From Sporofaciens musculi (GTDB lineage Bacteria > Bacillota > Clostridia > Lachnospirales > Lachnospiraceae): DNA of 64,000 nt. This document shows positions 6,935 through 16,701 of this stretch, one piece after another. The notes below the pieces were generated by a model that saw nothing but the letters and a program-made list of their open reading frames with translations, was not told the DNA's origin and made no database searches. Numbering within the stretch: position 1 is the stretch's first letter; each line of letters starts with the position of its first letter. The position numbers were made by a program, and so were the translations under genes. The stretch covers positions 2,046,501 to 2,110,500 of the forward strand of contig NZ_WUQX01000001.1 of assembly GCF_009830285.1 (NCBI RefSeq), written 5' to 3'.

Positions 6935-8575
6935 ATGAAGATATTCATATACAGCAGGAAATCTAAATGGACAGGCAGGGGCGAGAGCGTAGAGAACCAG
7001 CTTACCATGTGCAGGGAATACATACAATATAACCTTGAAGGGGCAGATAAGGCGGAGATTGTGGAATATGAAGACGAAGGATATTCAGGGAAAAATACCA
7101 ACCGACCCCAGTTTCAGAAAATGATGAGCGACATCAAGCAAGGAGGGTGCAATTATCTGGTATGTTATAAATTAGACCGGTTAGGGAGAAATATCGCAGA
7201 TTTGGCGAATCTAATTGAGACGCTGAATAAGCTGAACGTCTCTTTTGTGAGTATTAAGGAAAGATTTGACACATCAACGCCCATCGGAAAAGCAATGATT
7301 TATTTTGCAGGGGTATTGGCTCAGATGGAACGGGAACAGATTGCAGAGCGTGTCAGGGATAATATGATTATGCTGGCGAGAAAAGGAAGATGGCTTGGCG
7401 GCAATACGCCGTTAGGATTTCGGGCTGAGGCAGAAGAAAAAATATCAATCAACGGTAAAAATAAAAAATCCTTTCGTCTGGTCATGGATGAAGAAGAAAT
7501 TAAGGTAGTGCAGTTTATTTTTCAGGAGTATTTAGAAAAACAGTCTTTGGTGGGCATTGTAAAGTATTTTCTAAGCCATGACATCATGACAAAGAGAGGT
7601 TATGAGTATTCCACAACGGCAGTCAAGGATATTCTGACCAATCCGGTATACTGTATTGCCGATAAAGAAGCCTACGATTATTTCTGGAATCTGGGATGTC
7701 AGGTATGTCTGGAGGAGGAGGAGGCAGACGGAAAATACGGTTTGATTAGCTACGCAAAAACATCTTCTTCTCAATATAAAAACAAAGATAATGCGCCAGA
7801 AAAATGGGTAATTGCACTGGGCAGGCATCGGGGTATTGTATTGGGAAAGGATTTTGTGAAAATCCAGAAGGTGCTGAAATATAATAGTTCTAAGGGGGAT
7901 CGCTGGCATAAGCCCCAGAATCAGGTTGCTTTATTATCAGGACTGCTATATTGTTCCTGCGGTCACTATATGCGTCCGAAGAATTATTCTTCTAAACAAC
8001 TGACAGAAGACGGTGAACGGAAGTTTTCCTACCTGTGTACTTATAAGGATAAGACTAACGGGAAAAAGTGTTCGACAGCGAACGTACAGGGCAATACTTT
8101 GGACCGGTTAGTATGTGAGGAAATTTTGCGGTATGCAGACGAGAACTCCAGCGTTTACCAAATGCTGGAGGAGATGAAAGAGAAGATTATAAATACAAAA
8201 GAAGATAAGGTAAATGCAGCGGATATTCTGGATTGGGAGATACAGAAACGAAAAAAAGAGGTAAAGAACCTGATTACCGCCCTTGCCAAATCGGAGGGCA
8301 ACGAGGCGTTTATCAGCCAGATTGAGCAGGAAATAACGAGACTGAACGATGAATGTGCGGCGTTAGAAAAGGAAAAGGGCGAGGCTTTAGAGGAGGGCTG
8401 TCTGGTTCAGGGGAACAGACAGCAGCTAGATGTTCTTATTCACCAGCTTCAATCGTTTCAAAAGCTCTTTGACTCTTTAACGGTAATTGAAAAGAGGGAA
8501 TACTTGCGTATGATATTAGACAAGGTTGTATGGGACGGGGAACAGGCCCATATTTTTATTTGTGGCAGCCATTGA
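6935..8575 (+). CDS. large serine recombinase (integrase of the element)
   Basis: A 546-residue site-specific recombinase. Residues 1-150 are the resolvase catalytic domain, with IYSRKS (nucleophile Ser10), the DEGYSGKNTNRPQF block, CYKLDRLGRN and the long helix MEREQIAERVRDNM. Residues about 165-290 are the Recombinase domain (GNTPLGFR to LTNPVYC). A zinc ribbon lies near residues 345-390 (Cys-Ser-Cys-Gly and a later Cys pair), followed by a coiled coil (about 420-490). It should cut at attP/attB with a 2-bp stagger and integrate the element without host ligase. The stop is 65 bases from the right core site. Excision would need a directionality factor, which is not identified here. Confidence 0.95.
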   Translation: MKIFIYSRKSKWTGRGESVENQLTMCREYIQYNLEGADKAEIVEYEDEGYSGKNTNRPQFQKMMSDIKQGGCNYLVCYKLDRLGRNIADLANLIETLNKLNVSFVSIKERFDTSTPIGKAMIYFAGVLAQMEREQIAERVRDNMIMLARKGRWLGGNTPLGFRAEAEEKISINGKNKKSFRLVMDEEEIKVVQFIFQEYLEKQSLVGIVKYFLSHDIMTKRGYEYSTTAVKDILTNPVYCIADKEAYDYFWNLGCQVCLEEEEADGKYGLISYAKTSSSQYKNKDNAPEKWVIALGRHRGIVLGKDFVKIQKVLKYNSSKGDRWHKPQNQVALLSGLLYCSCGHYMRPKNYSSKQLTEDGERKFSYLCTYKDKTNGKKCSTANVQGNTLDRLVCEEILRYADENSSVYQMLEEMKEKIINTKEDKVNAADILDWEIQKRKKEVKNLITALAKSEGNEAFISQIEQEITRLNDECAALEKEKGEALEEGCLVQGNRQQLDVLIHQLQSFQKLFDSLTVIEKREYLRMILDKVVWDGEQAHIFICGSH

Positions 8576-8617
8576 CGGGGAATGGGCGGAGAAATATCTG
8601 TGGCAGCCCCAGGCTTT

Positions 8618-8646
8618 GTTTCCATTGGTCAGCCATCCCATTGCCG
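8618..8646. other. attR: element-side arm plus core TTGCCG
   Basis: The arm GTTTCCATTGGTCAGCCAT (8618-8636), then CCCA, then the core TTGCCG (8641-8646). Beyond it the host ATPase codons resume (CAGCCCGAAGGTCC reads GPSGC on the minus strand). With the left arm it gives an attP dyad centred on the dinucleotide TT at 8641-8642. Confidence 0.8.
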
Positions 8647-8780
8647 CAGCCCGAAGGTCCTACTATGGATACAAATTCTCCCTTGTTCAGCGCAAAGGAT
8701 ATGTCCGTAAGAGCAGGAGTTTCCCCTTCCAGGGTGTGATAGGCGTAATGAATATGTTTGAGTTCTAATACTTGTTCCAT
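8641..8780 (-). pseudogene. ABC transporter ATPase, N-terminal part of the interrupted gene
   Basis: Encodes the first 46 residues of the ATPase (MEQVLELKHIHYAY to VSIVGPSGCG) and then enters element sequence. The start at 8780 has the ribosome site AGGAGGTTCCT. It holds the A-loop Tyr region and the P-loop glycines that are missing from the fragment at 1973-2606. The direction and frame match that fragment exactly. Before integration this would have been the first gene of the ATPase-permease operon, transcribed away from queH. Confidence 0.93.
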
Positions 8781-8817
8781 AGGAACCTCCTGTATTTTAT
8801 ATAAGATTCAGCTACCG

Positions 8818-8835
8818 TTACATTATTTTATGTAA
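8818..8835. promoter_or_regulatory. palindrome TTACAT-N6-ATGTAA between divergent operons
   Basis: An 18-base dyad lies between the ABC ATPase start (8780, minus) and the queH promoter (8863, plus). It is a candidate operator for the transporter operon; the cognate regulator is unknown. Confidence 0.4.
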
Positions 8836-8862
8836 ATATCATAAATTAGTGAAGGATTAATC

Positions 8863-8891
8863 TTGCCAGAAACGGTGAAAGCAGTTATAAT
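8863..8891 (+). promoter_or_regulatory. promoter of queH-argH-asd
   Basis: TTGCCA, a 17-base spacer and TATAAT (8886-8891) lie 60 bases before the queH start. This is close to the vegetative sigma consensus. Confidence 0.65.
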
Positions 8892-8951
8892 TCAAAAGGT
8901 ATGCCACATAAAGACGAAGTACATAGTCATTTTTAGAGGAGAAGAGTTCAG

Positions 8952-9566
8952 ATGAATTATCAGAAAGAACTGGAGAAGTTGATTGAGGGTCTGGGAAAGG
9001 AACAGAAGGTGCCAAGCCTTCTGCTGCATAGTTGCTGTGCGCCATGCAGCAGTTATGTGCTGGAATATCTGAGTAATTATTTCGAGATTACCACCTTCTA
9101 TTATAACCCCAATATTTATCCGGAGAGCGAATATACCAAACGGATTTTAGAGCAGCAGACTTTGATTGCGAAGATGAGGACCCAGCATCCGATTGCGTTT
9201 ATGGCAGGAGCTTATGATAAAGACCGTTTTTATGAGATGGCGAGAGGAATGGAGCATCTAAAGGAGGGCGGGGAACGTTGTTTTAGATGTTATGAGCTAA
9301 GGCTTCGGGAAGCGGCGGAGGTTGCGAAAAAGTGCGGTTTTGATTATTTTGCAACGACGCTGAGCATCAGCCCTCTTAAGAATGCCGTCCGGTTAAATGA
9401 GATTGGGCTGCGGCTTTCTAAGGAGTTTGGGGTGGCGTATCTGCCGTCTGATTTCAAGAAGAAGAATGGATATAAACGCTCGATTGAGCTGTCGAAGAAG
9501 TATGGGCTGTATCGGCAGGATTATTGCGGGTGTGAATTTTCCGTAGCCCTGTCGCGCAGGGCTTAG
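8952..9566 (+). CDS. queH: epoxyqueuosine reductase QueH
   Basis: A 204-residue member of the DUF208/QueH family, which carries out the last step of queuosine synthesis, reducing epoxyqueuosine in tRNA; it replaces QueG in many anaerobes. The diagnostic cysteines are visible: HSCCAPCSS (Cys28, Cys29, Cys32), RCFRCYELR near residue 110 and DYCGCEFS near residue 190, which hold an iron-sulfur cluster and a second metal. The length is normal. The ATG follows AGAGGAGAAGAG. It is the first gene of a plus-strand run with argH and asd (gaps of about 50 bases). Confidence 0.92.
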   Translation: MNYQKELEKLIEGLGKEQKVPSLLLHSCCAPCSSYVLEYLSNYFEITTFYYNPNIYPESEYTKRILEQQTLIAKMRTQHPIAFMAGAYDKDRFYEMARGMEHLKEGGERCFRCYELRLREAAEVAKKCGFDYFATTLSISPLKNAVRLNEIGLRLSKEFGVAYLPSDFKKKNGYKRSIELSKKYGLYRQDYCGCEFSVALSRRA

Positions 9567-9616
9567 AAGATAAATTCACCAGCCTAAAAGTGATGAAATA
9601 CAAGGGAGATGAAGAA

Positions 9617-10996
9617 ATGGCACAGTTATGGGGCGGACGTTTCACAAAGGAAACGGATCAGCTTGTTTATCAGTTTAACGCATCAATCTCATTTGATAAG
9701 AGATTCTATGCCCAGGATATCCGCGGCAGTATTGCCCATGTGATGATGCTGGCAAGACAGGGAATCCTTACGGATACAGAGAAGGAGAAGATTATAGAGG
9801 GACTGGAGGGAATCTTAAGCGACGTGGACAACGGAAGGCTTGAGATTACAGAGCAGTATGAAGATATCCACAGCTTTGTGGAGGCGACGCTGATTGACAG
9901 AATCGGGGAGCCGGGAAAGAAGTTACATACAGGGCGCAGCCGTAATGACCAGGTGGCGCTGGACATGAAGCTTTATACGCGGGACGAGGTACATATGCTG
10001 AACCAGCTTGTAAAGGAGCTTCTTCAGGCAATCCTTGTAATCATGGAGGAGCATGTGGATACATACATGCCTGGGTTTACTCATTTGCAGAAGGCGCAGC
10101 CGGTCACCCTTGCCCATCATATGGGTGCATATTTTGAAATGTTTTGTAGAGACCATGAGAGGCTTAAGGATATTTATGGAAGGATGGATACCTGCCCCTT
10201 AGGTTCTGGGGCGCTGGCTGGAACCACCTATCCGCTGGATCGGGATTACACGGCGAGCCTTCTTGGCTTCAAGGGACCCACAAGGAACAGTATGGACGGA
10301 GTGTCTGACAGGGATTATCTTTTAGAGCTTCTGTCAGCCCTTTCGATTTTGATGATGCATCTGAGCCGTTTTTCCGAGGAGGTCATCATCTGGAATTCCA
10401 ACGAGTATCAGTTTGTGGAGATTGACGACGCCTACAGCACAGGCAGCAGTATTATGCCCCAGAAGAAGAATCCGGATATTGCGGAGTTAGTCCGCGGCAA
10501 GACCGGACGGGTCTATGGGGCCCTTCAGGGACTTCTGGTTGCCATGAAGGGAATTCCTCTTGCCTATAATAAAGATATGCAGGAGGACAAGGAGGTGGCG
10601 TTTGACGCCATTGACACGGCAAAGGGCTGCCTTGGGCTGTTTACCGGTATGCTTAGGACCATGGGCTTTAAGAAAGAACGGATGGAGGAAAGTGCGAAGC
10701 TTGGATTTACCAATGCCACGGATGCAGCGGATTATTTGGTGAACCATGGCGTTGCGTTTCGAGATGCCCATGGGATTGTGGGACAGTTGGTGCTTCTTTG
10801 CATTGAGAAGGATATGACCCTTTCTGAACTTCCCCTTGAGGAATATCAGAAGATATCGCCTGTGTTTGAGGAGGATATCTATCAGGCAGTCAGCATGGAA
10901 ACCTGCGTCAATAAGCGGGTTACAAAAGGGGCGCCGGGAAGGGCGGCCATGGAGGCGGAGATTGCTGAATGCAGGAAGTATCTTGGAGAGTATTAA
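9617..10996 (+). CDS. argH: argininosuccinate lyase
   Basis: A 459-residue enzyme that splits argininosuccinate into arginine and fumarate, the last step of arginine synthesis. It starts with the family-typical [10 protein letters not shown] and holds [14 protein letters not shown], the histidine region [16 protein letters not shown] and the fumarase/lyase signature [11 protein letters not shown] near residue 277. I chose the ATG at 9617 (after AAGGGAGATGAAGAA) rather than upstream ATGs, since it begins the conserved N-terminus. The length matches the family. No other arg genes are nearby. Confidence 0.96.
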   Translation: MAQLWGGRFTKETDQLVYQFNASISFDKRFYAQDIRGSIAHVMMLARQGILTDTEKEKIIEGLEGILSDVDNGRLEITEQYEDIHSFVEATLIDRIGEPGKKLHTGRSRNDQVALDMKLYTRDEVHMLNQLVKELLQAILVIMEEHVDTYMPGFTHLQKAQPVTLAHHMGAYFEMFCRDHERLKDIYGRMDTCPLGSGALAGTTYPLDRDYTASLLGFKGPTRNSMDGVSDRDYLLELLSALSILMMHLSRFSEEVIIWNSNEYQFVEIDDAYSTGSSIMPQKKNPDIAELVRGKTGRVYGALQGLLVAMKGIPLAYNKDMQEDKEVAFDAIDTAKGCLGLFTGMLRTMGFKKERMEESAKLGFTNATDAADYLVNHGVAFRDAHGIVGQLVLLCIEKDMTLSELPLEEYQKISPVFEEDIYQAVSMETCVNKRVTKGAPGRAAMEAEIAECRKYLGEY

Positions 10997-11046
10997 GATA
11001 TACATACAAAGTTTTATAGAATTCAGGATAAGAGGAGTGGAGAAGC

Positions 11047-12132
11047 ATGGAACAGAAATTAAGAGTAGGTGTCTTAGGCGCAACCGGAATGGTCGGACAG
11101 CGATTCATATCGCTGCTTGAAGACCACCCATGGTTTGAGGTTGTGACTGTGGCGGCAAGCGAAAGATCGGCGGGAAAGACTTATGAGAGCGCAGTTTTAG
11201 ACCGCTGGAAGATGGCTTCACCTATGCCAGAGAGTGTGAAAGGGCTTACCGTTTTGAATGTCAATGAGGTAGAAAAGGTTGCCGCTACCGTTGATTTTGT
11301 GTTCAGCGCCGTGGATATGACGAAGGATGAGATTCGGGCCATTGAGGAGGAATATGCAAAGACAGAGACTCCTGTGGTATCCAACAACAGCGCCCACCGC
11401 TGGACGCCGGATGTGCCCATGGTGGTGCCTGAAATTAACTCCGAACATTTTGAGGTAATCGAAGCCCAGAAGAAGCGTCTTGGAACGACGCGGGGCTTCA
11501 TTGCGGTAAAACCGAACTGCTCGATTCAAAGTTATGCGCCCTGTCTTGCAGCATGGAAGGAATTTGGCCCCAAGGAGGTGGTTGCGACCACCTATCAGGC
11601 AATCTCAGGCGCAGGCAAGACGTTTGAGGATTGGCCGGAGATGGAAGGAAATATAATTCCTTATATCGGCGGGGAGGAAGAAAAGAGCGAGCAGGAGCCT
11701 TTGCGCGTGCTGGGGCATGTAAAGGATGGCCAGATTGTGAAGGCAAGCTTTCCGAAGATTACCTGTCAGTGTGTCCGTGTTCCGGTGCTGGACGGTCATA
11801 CGGCGGCAGTATTTATTAATTTTGAGAAGAAGCCAACTAAGGACCAGTTGATTGAGAAGCTTTTAAGCTACAAGGGATATCCCCAGGAGGCAAAGCTTCC
11901 AAGCGCGCCGAAGCAGTTTATTCAATATCTGGAGGAGGATAACCGTCCCCAGGTTAAGTTAGATGTGGATTTTGAGAAGGGCATGGGCGTTTCCATCGGA
12001 CGTCTTAGAGAAGACAGCATTTACGACTATAAGTTTATTGGCCTGTCCCACAATACGGTGCGCGGCGCGGCAGGCGGCGCGGTGCTCTGTGCGGAGGCAT
12101 TGACATCGAAGGGATATATTAAGGCAAAATAG
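11047..12132 (+). CDS. asd: aspartate-semialdehyde dehydrogenase
   Basis: A 361-residue NADP-dependent enzyme converting aspartyl phosphate to aspartate semialdehyde, the branch point to lysine, diaminopimelate, methionine and threonine. The nucleotide-binding motif [13 protein letters not shown] is at residues 8-20; the catalytic Cys lies in KPNCSIQ near residue 158, and the His region in [13 protein letters not shown]. The sequence is of the archaeal/fungal-like subtype often found in Clostridia. The ATG follows AAGAGGAGTGGAGAAGC. It is 50 bases after argH and followed by a terminator. Confidence 0.95.
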   Translation: MEQKLRVGVLGATGMVGQRFISLLEDHPWFEVVTVAASERSAGKTYESAVLDRWKMASPMPESVKGLTVLNVNEVEKVAATVDFVFSAVDMTKDEIRAIEEEYAKTETPVVSNNSAHRWTPDVPMVVPEINSEHFEVIEAQKKRLGTTRGFIAVKPNCSIQSYAPCLAAWKEFGPKEVVATTYQAISGAGKTFEDWPEMEGNIIPYIGGEEEKSEQEPLRVLGHVKDGQIVKASFPKITCQCVRVPVLDGHTAAVFINFEKKPTKDQLIEKLLSYKGYPQEAKLPSAPKQFIQYLEEDNRPQVKLDVDFEKGMGVSIGRLREDSIYDYKFIGLSHNTVRGAAGGAVLCAEALTSKGYIKAK

Positions 12133-12140
12133 ACAGAATG

Positions 12141-12176
12141 AAAAGAGCGGGGATTTCCCGCTTCTTTTATTTTCCG
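12141..12176 (+). terminator. terminator after asd
   Basis: Stem AGCGGG / CCCGCT with a short loop, flanked by AAAAG and TTCTTTTATTTT. It ends the queH-argH-asd transcript. Confidence 0.8.
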
Positions 12177-12266
12177 GAGGCATTGTTTTGTCAAAATTCC
12201 TTCTTTCATTTCCTCCTCCCAGGTGGTAAAATAAATAGATAAAAGCAAAGACGTGAGGTAGCAGAT

Positions 12267-14447
12267 ATGGATAAAAAGATACTAAATTATACCTTGATGG
12301 ACAGAGTCCAAAAGCCCGAAGACCACGAATTGCAGTGCGCCCTTGGATATACCCAGAACAGAGAGTTATCATGGCTGAAATTCAACAAGAGAGTCCTTGA
12401 GGAAGCTAAAGACTCTACGGTTCCTCTCCTGGAGCGTATGAAATTTGTTGCGATTTTCAGCAGCAACCTGGATGAATTCTTTATGATTCGTGTGGGAAGC
12501 CTGTTTGACATGGCGCACACAGATGCCAGCAGACGTGATAGTCGTTCTGGCCTGACTGCCAAGGAGCAGCTTGACAAGATTTTTGAGGCTGTCGCGCCCC
12601 TCTATAAAGAAAGGGATAAGGCATATGCAGAGATTAAGAAGCAGCTTGGCCCATATGGGATCTGCGGCCTGAACTTCAAGGAGTTGGAACAGAACGAGAA
12701 GAAGTATGTAAAGAAATATTTTAAAGAACAGATTCTGCCTGTTCTCTCTCCCCAGATTGTAGACGCTAATCATCCATTTCCCCATCTGCTCAATAAAGAG
12801 GTCTATGTGACGGCCAACTTAAAATTCAAAGAGAAGGCGAACTCCAAATCTATGATGGGTCTTGTGCCGATTCCCCAGTTTGTGTCGGATGTCTTGTATC
12901 TTCCGGGTCACGACATCCGCTATATCCGTATGGAGAAGGTTATCCTGGAGTATCTGGATCTTGTTTTTTCAAAATACGAGGTATCGGACGCCAATTACAT
13001 TTGCGTGACAAGGAATGCGGATATTGCGCCGGATGATGAGGCGTTGGACGTCAGCGACGACTTCCGTTACTTGATGAAGGAGACGTTACATAAGAGGCGC
13101 CGGATGGCTGTGGTTCGTCTGGAGATTGCGGAGAAGATGAAGCCAGATATTGAGGCATATTTCTGTGAGAAGTTCAATATTGAGCCCCATCAGATTTTCC
13201 GCACAAAGATTCCCATGAAGCTGGCGTTTATATTTGCAATCAGTGACAAGCTGCCGGAGTCTATGAAGCGCTCGCTTATTTACCATCCCTTTACGCCCCA
13301 GAATTCGGCCCATGTGCAGGAGGGGAATGTCATGCGTCAGGTTAAGAAGCGGGATATCCTTCTTTATTATCCCTTTGAGAGTATGAATCCCTTTCTTAAG
13401 ATGATTAAAGAGGCTTCTGTGGACCCCAATGTGATGACAATTAAGATTACCATCTATCGCCTTGCCAAGAAGGCCAGGCTGGTGGAATACCTGTGCGCAG
13501 CGGCGGAGAATGGAAAGGATGTTACCGTGTTGATTGAGCTTCGGGCCAGGTTCGACGAGCAGAATAATATTGACTGGTCTGAGCGTATGGAGGAGGCAGG
13601 ATGTCGGGTAATCTATGGCTTTGAATCCTACAAGGTTCATTCCAAGATATGTCTGATCACTTACCGCAACCGGAATGAGATTCAATATATTACACAGATT
13701 GGAACTGGCAATTATAACGAAAAGACGGCGGCCATGTATACGGATTTGTCGCTGATGACCGCAAATCCGGCCATCGGAAAGGATGCTGCGGAGTTTTTTA
13801 AGAACATGTCGATCGGGAACCTGGACGGGACCTACGAGCACCTGATTGTGGCGCCTACCAGCCTGAAACGGAAGGTACTGTATCTCATGGATGAAGAGAT
13901 TAAGAAGGGAAGCGGCGGACGGGTTATTATGAAGATGAATTCGCTTACAGACGTGGATTATATCAGGAAGGTTTGCGAGGCTTCTAAGGCCGGAGTCAGG
14001 GTGGACCTGATTGTGAGGGGAATCTGCTGTATCCTTCCGGGAATACCGGAATACACGGAGAATGTCCGTATTATGAGTATTGTGGGAAGATATCTGGAGC
14101 ATGCCCGTATTTTCAGCTTCGGAACGGGTGCGGAGCAGAAGGTTTATATTGGTTCGGCTGACATGATGACAAGGAACACACAGAAGCGTGTGGAGGTTGC
14201 ATGTCCGATTTTGGATGACAGCATCCGCCGTCAGATTAACCATTACCTTAAGGTCATGCTCAGCGATAATGTAAAGGCAAGAGTCATGCTTTGCGACGGC
14301 TCTTATGTGAAGAAAACAGCCGAGTCCCAGGTGGACTCTCAGGCAGTCTTTATGGAGGAGGCAATCCACGCCAAGAGAGTGGCTCCCAAGGAGGAGAGGC
14401 GATTTGGCGAGTGGGTGAAGGAGCTGATCGGCAGTATTCGGAAGTAG
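12267..14447 (+). CDS. ppk1: polyphosphate kinase 1
   Basis: A 726-residue enzyme that reversibly makes polyphosphate from ATP. Domains in order: N-terminal helical domain with RELSWLKFNKRVLEEA, head domain, then two phospholipase D-like C domains. The autophosphorylated His is in YKVHSKICLI (near residue 457) and the second HARIFSFG block is near residue 611. The length is typical (about 690-730). A TGG-TAAAAT extended -10 at about 12227 precedes it. The topB gene follows after 77 bases on the same strand. Confidence 0.95.
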   Translation: MDKKILNYTLMDRVQKPEDHELQCALGYTQNRELSWLKFNKRVLEEAKDSTVPLLERMKFVAIFSSNLDEFFMIRVGSLFDMAHTDASRRDSRSGLTAKEQLDKIFEAVAPLYKERDKAYAEIKKQLGPYGICGLNFKELEQNEKKYVKKYFKEQILPVLSPQIVDANHPFPHLLNKEVYVTANLKFKEKANSKSMMGLVPIPQFVSDVLYLPGHDIRYIRMEKVILEYLDLVFSKYEVSDANYICVTRNADIAPDDEALDVSDDFRYLMKETLHKRRRMAVVRLEIAEKMKPDIEAYFCEKFNIEPHQIFRTKIPMKLAFIFAISDKLPESMKRSLIYHPFTPQNSAHVQEGNVMRQVKKRDILLYYPFESMNPFLKMIKEASVDPNVMTIKITIYRLAKKARLVEYLCAAAENGKDVTVLIELRARFDEQNNIDWSERMEEAGCRVIYGFESYKVHSKICLITYRNRNEIQYITQIGTGNYNEKTAAMYTDLSLMTANPAIGKDAAEFFKNMSIGNLDGTYEHLIVAPTSLKRKVLYLMDEEIKKGSGGRVIMKMNSLTDVDYIRKVCEASKAGVRVDLIVRGICCILPGIPEYTENVRIMSIVGRYLEHARIFSFGTGAEQKVYIGSADMMTRNTQKRVEVACPILDDSIRRQINHYLKVMLSDNVKARVMLCDGSYVKKTAESQVDSQAVFMEEAIHAKRVAPKEERRFGEWVKELIGSIRK

Positions 14448-14524
14448 GGCGGCCATAAGATTTTGGCGTTATGTCCGATTATTGCTATGGAATTGTGAAG
14501 AATTAGAGGAGAGTTATCATTAAT

Positions 14525-16600
14525 ATGGGGAAATCACTTTATATTGCGGAGAAACCAAGTGTGGCGCAGGAGTTTGCCAAGGCGCTTAAAATGAATGGGA
14601 GAAGGGGGGACGGATACCTGGAGTCAGAGGAGGCTGTGGTTACCTGGTGTGTGGGGCATCTGGTGACCATGAGTTATCCGGAGGTGTATGATCCGAGCCT
14701 TAAGAGGTGGAGTCTTGAGACTCTGCCTTTTATACCAGGGGAGTTTAAGTATGAGGTGATTCCGGCTGTGGCCAAACAGTTTCGGATTGTTTCAGGGCTT
14801 TTGAACCGGAAGGACGTGGAGACAATCTACGTGTGTACAGACTCCGGACGGGAGGGAGAGTACATCTATCGGCTGGTGGAGCAGCAGGCGAATGTGAAGG
14901 GAAAGGAACGACGCAGGGTATGGATTGATTCCCAGACGGAGGAGGAGATACTGCGCGGCATCCGTGAGGCGAAGGAGTTAAAGGAATATGATAACCTGTC
15001 TGCATCCGCCTATCTTCGGGCGAAGGAGGATTATCTGATGGGGATTAATTTTTCCCGTCTATTAACCTTAAAATATGGGAACAGCATTGCAAATTATCTT
15101 AAGCTGGACCGCTCTGTAATCTCCGTAGGAAGGGTGATGACCTGTGTGCTTGGTATGGTGGTCAGGAGGGAGAGGGAGATTCGGGAATTTGTGGAAACCC
15201 CCTTTTATCGGGTGGTGAGCACAAACGGAGAGCCAGGGGAAACCTTTGAGGGTGAGTGGCGGGCAGTCAAGGGCTCCCGCTGGTTTGAATCATTTGACCT
15301 CTATAAAGAAAATGGCTTCAAGGAGAGAAAAAAGGCGGAGGAATTGCTTGCTTATCTCAGCGACCAGCCGCCGCTGTCCTGCCAGATTATTTCGATTGAA
15401 AAAAAGAAGGAGAAGAAGAATGCGCCCCTTTTGTTCAATCTGGCAGAATTGCAGAATGAGTGCTCTAAGCGGTTTAAGATTAGTCCAGATGAGACTCTTC
15501 GCATCATACAGGAGATGTATGAGAAGAAGCTGGTAACCTATCCCAGAACCGATGCCAGAGTGCTGTCTGCGGCTGTGGCCAAAGAGATCCATAAGAATTT
15601 GAACGGTCTGATGAAATATGAACCGGCTGTGCCCTTTCTTCAGGATATTGTGGTCTTCAAAAGCCATAAGGGACTTTTGAAGACCCGCTATGTCAATGAC
15701 AAGCAGATTACAGACCATTACGCGATTATTCCTACGGGCCAGGGGATAAATGTTTTGAATTCCCTGCCCCATCTGTCGGGAAAGGTGTATGATTTGATTG
15801 TCCGAAGATTTCTCAGCATATTCTATCCTCCGGCGGTTTATCAGAAGATACAGATTGTCACGAAGATGAAGGAGGAGTCATTTTTTTCCAGCTTTAAGGT
15901 GCTTGCAGAGGAAGGGTACCTGAAGGTTTCGGGAATCCCTGGGCAGAAGAAGGAGGCGTCTTTAGGGGCGAAGCATCAGGACGGAGATGGGGAAAAGGAA
16001 GAAAATGAAGTAGAGGGAGGTACGGACACCGCATTTTTTCAAAAGCTTCAGGCCCTTAAAAAAGGTATGACGCTTCCCGTCCAGTCTTTGGAGATTAAGG
16101 AAGGGAAAACCTCACCGCCGAAGCGGTATAATTCTGGCTCCATGATTCTTGCCATGGAGAACGCCGGACAGTTGATTGAGGATGAGGAGCTAAGGGCCCA
16201 GATTAAGGGCAGCGGAATCGGAACCAGCGCCACCAGAGGGGAGATTTTAAAGAAGCTGTTTGCCATCGAGTATCTTGCCCTGAATAAGAAGACCCAGACT
16301 GTCACGCCGACTCTCCTTGGGGAAATGATTTTTGACGTGGTAGAACATTCCATTAAGTCGCTGCTAAACCCTGAGCTTACGGCGAGCTGGGAGAAGGGGC
16401 TTAACTATGTTGCCGATGGAGAGATTACGCCAAAGGAATACATGGAGAAGCTTAGCCATTTTATCATAAGCAGGACGCAGGGGGTTAAGGGGCTGTATAA
16501 CCAGAGCCAGCTTTATGCGTGCTATGATAAGGCGGCAGAAGCCTATCGAAAGCCGGAGAAGGAGAAGAAGAAGGGGAACAAAAAAGAAAAAAATTTGTAA
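14525..16600 (+). CDS. topB: DNA topoisomerase III
   Basis: A 691-residue type IA topoisomerase that passes single strands to resolve replication and recombination intermediates. The TOPRIM domain opens the protein (SLYIAEKPSVAQEFAKAL, CTDSGREGEYIYRLVE near residue 105), and the catalytic Tyr lies in LVTYPRTDARVLS near residue 338. A charged insertion (about residues 475-500, rich in Glu, Lys and Gly) lies before the last domain, and the C-terminus is a Lys/Glu-rich tail without zinc ribbons. The start ATG follows AGAGGAGAGTTATCATTAAT. The length is normal for Firmicutes TopB. Confidence 0.94.
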   Translation: MGKSLYIAEKPSVAQEFAKALKMNGRRGDGYLESEEAVVTWCVGHLVTMSYPEVYDPSLKRWSLETLPFIPGEFKYEVIPAVAKQFRIVSGLLNRKDVETIYVCTDSGREGEYIYRLVEQQANVKGKERRRVWIDSQTEEEILRGIREAKELKEYDNLSASAYLRAKEDYLMGINFSRLLTLKYGNSIANYLKLDRSVISVGRVMTCVLGMVVRREREIREFVETPFYRVVSTNGEPGETFEGEWRAVKGSRWFESFDLYKENGFKERKKAEELLAYLSDQPPLSCQIISIEKKKEKKNAPLLFNLAELQNECSKRFKISPDETLRIIQEMYEKKLVTYPRTDARVLSAAVAKEIHKNLNGLMKYEPAVPFLQDIVVFKSHKGLLKTRYVNDKQITDHYAIIPTGQGINVLNSLPHLSGKVYDLIVRRFLSIFYPPAVYQKIQIVTKMKEESFFSSFKVLAEEGYLKVSGIPGQKKEASLGAKHQDGDGEKEENEVEGGTDTAFFQKLQALKKGMTLPVQSLEIKEGKTSPPKRYNSGSMILAMENAGQLIEDEELRAQIKGSGIGTSATRGEILKKLFAIEYLALNKKTQTVTPTLLGEMIFDVVEHSIKSLLNPELTASWEKGLNYVADGEITPKEYMEKLSHFIISRTQGVKGLYNQSQLYACYDKAAEAYRKPEKEKKKGNKKEKNL

Positions 16601-16701
16601 GAAATTTCTTAATATGCTGAAAAAGTAATGTGGCAGTATAGAAGATGTGGTAGAATATTAAGTGGATACTCAGAAAGCATAAAGAAAGGAAGACAGGCAG
16701 A

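Larger units (their letters stand above)
2601..8646. mobile_element. 6.04-kb integrative element inserted in the Walker A codons of an ABC ATPase gene
   Basis: The element is bounded by the direct hexamer TTGCCG at 2601-2606 and 8641-8646. Deleting one copy plus everything between them rebuilds an intact ATPase gene. The serine recombinase gene sits 65 bases from the right end, the usual place for an integrase beside its attachment site. Cargo includes an AraC-type regulator, a PUA-like protein, a type I toxin-antitoxin locus, a truncated clpP, a YjbR/MmcQ protein, a 60-residue unknown and a UPF0175/PIN toxin-antitoxin pair. No relaxase, coupling protein or replication gene is seen, so it looks non-conjugative. 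The left half is visibly more AT-rich than the host genes, suggesting mosaic origin. I did not recognise an excision-directionality factor. Confidence 0.9.

Noticed and set aside
13086..14456. A 456-codon open frame antisense to ppk1
   Set aside because: It lies fully over a clearly conserved polyphosphate kinase gene, has no ribosome site and no protein-family resemblance; it is a shadow of codon bias.
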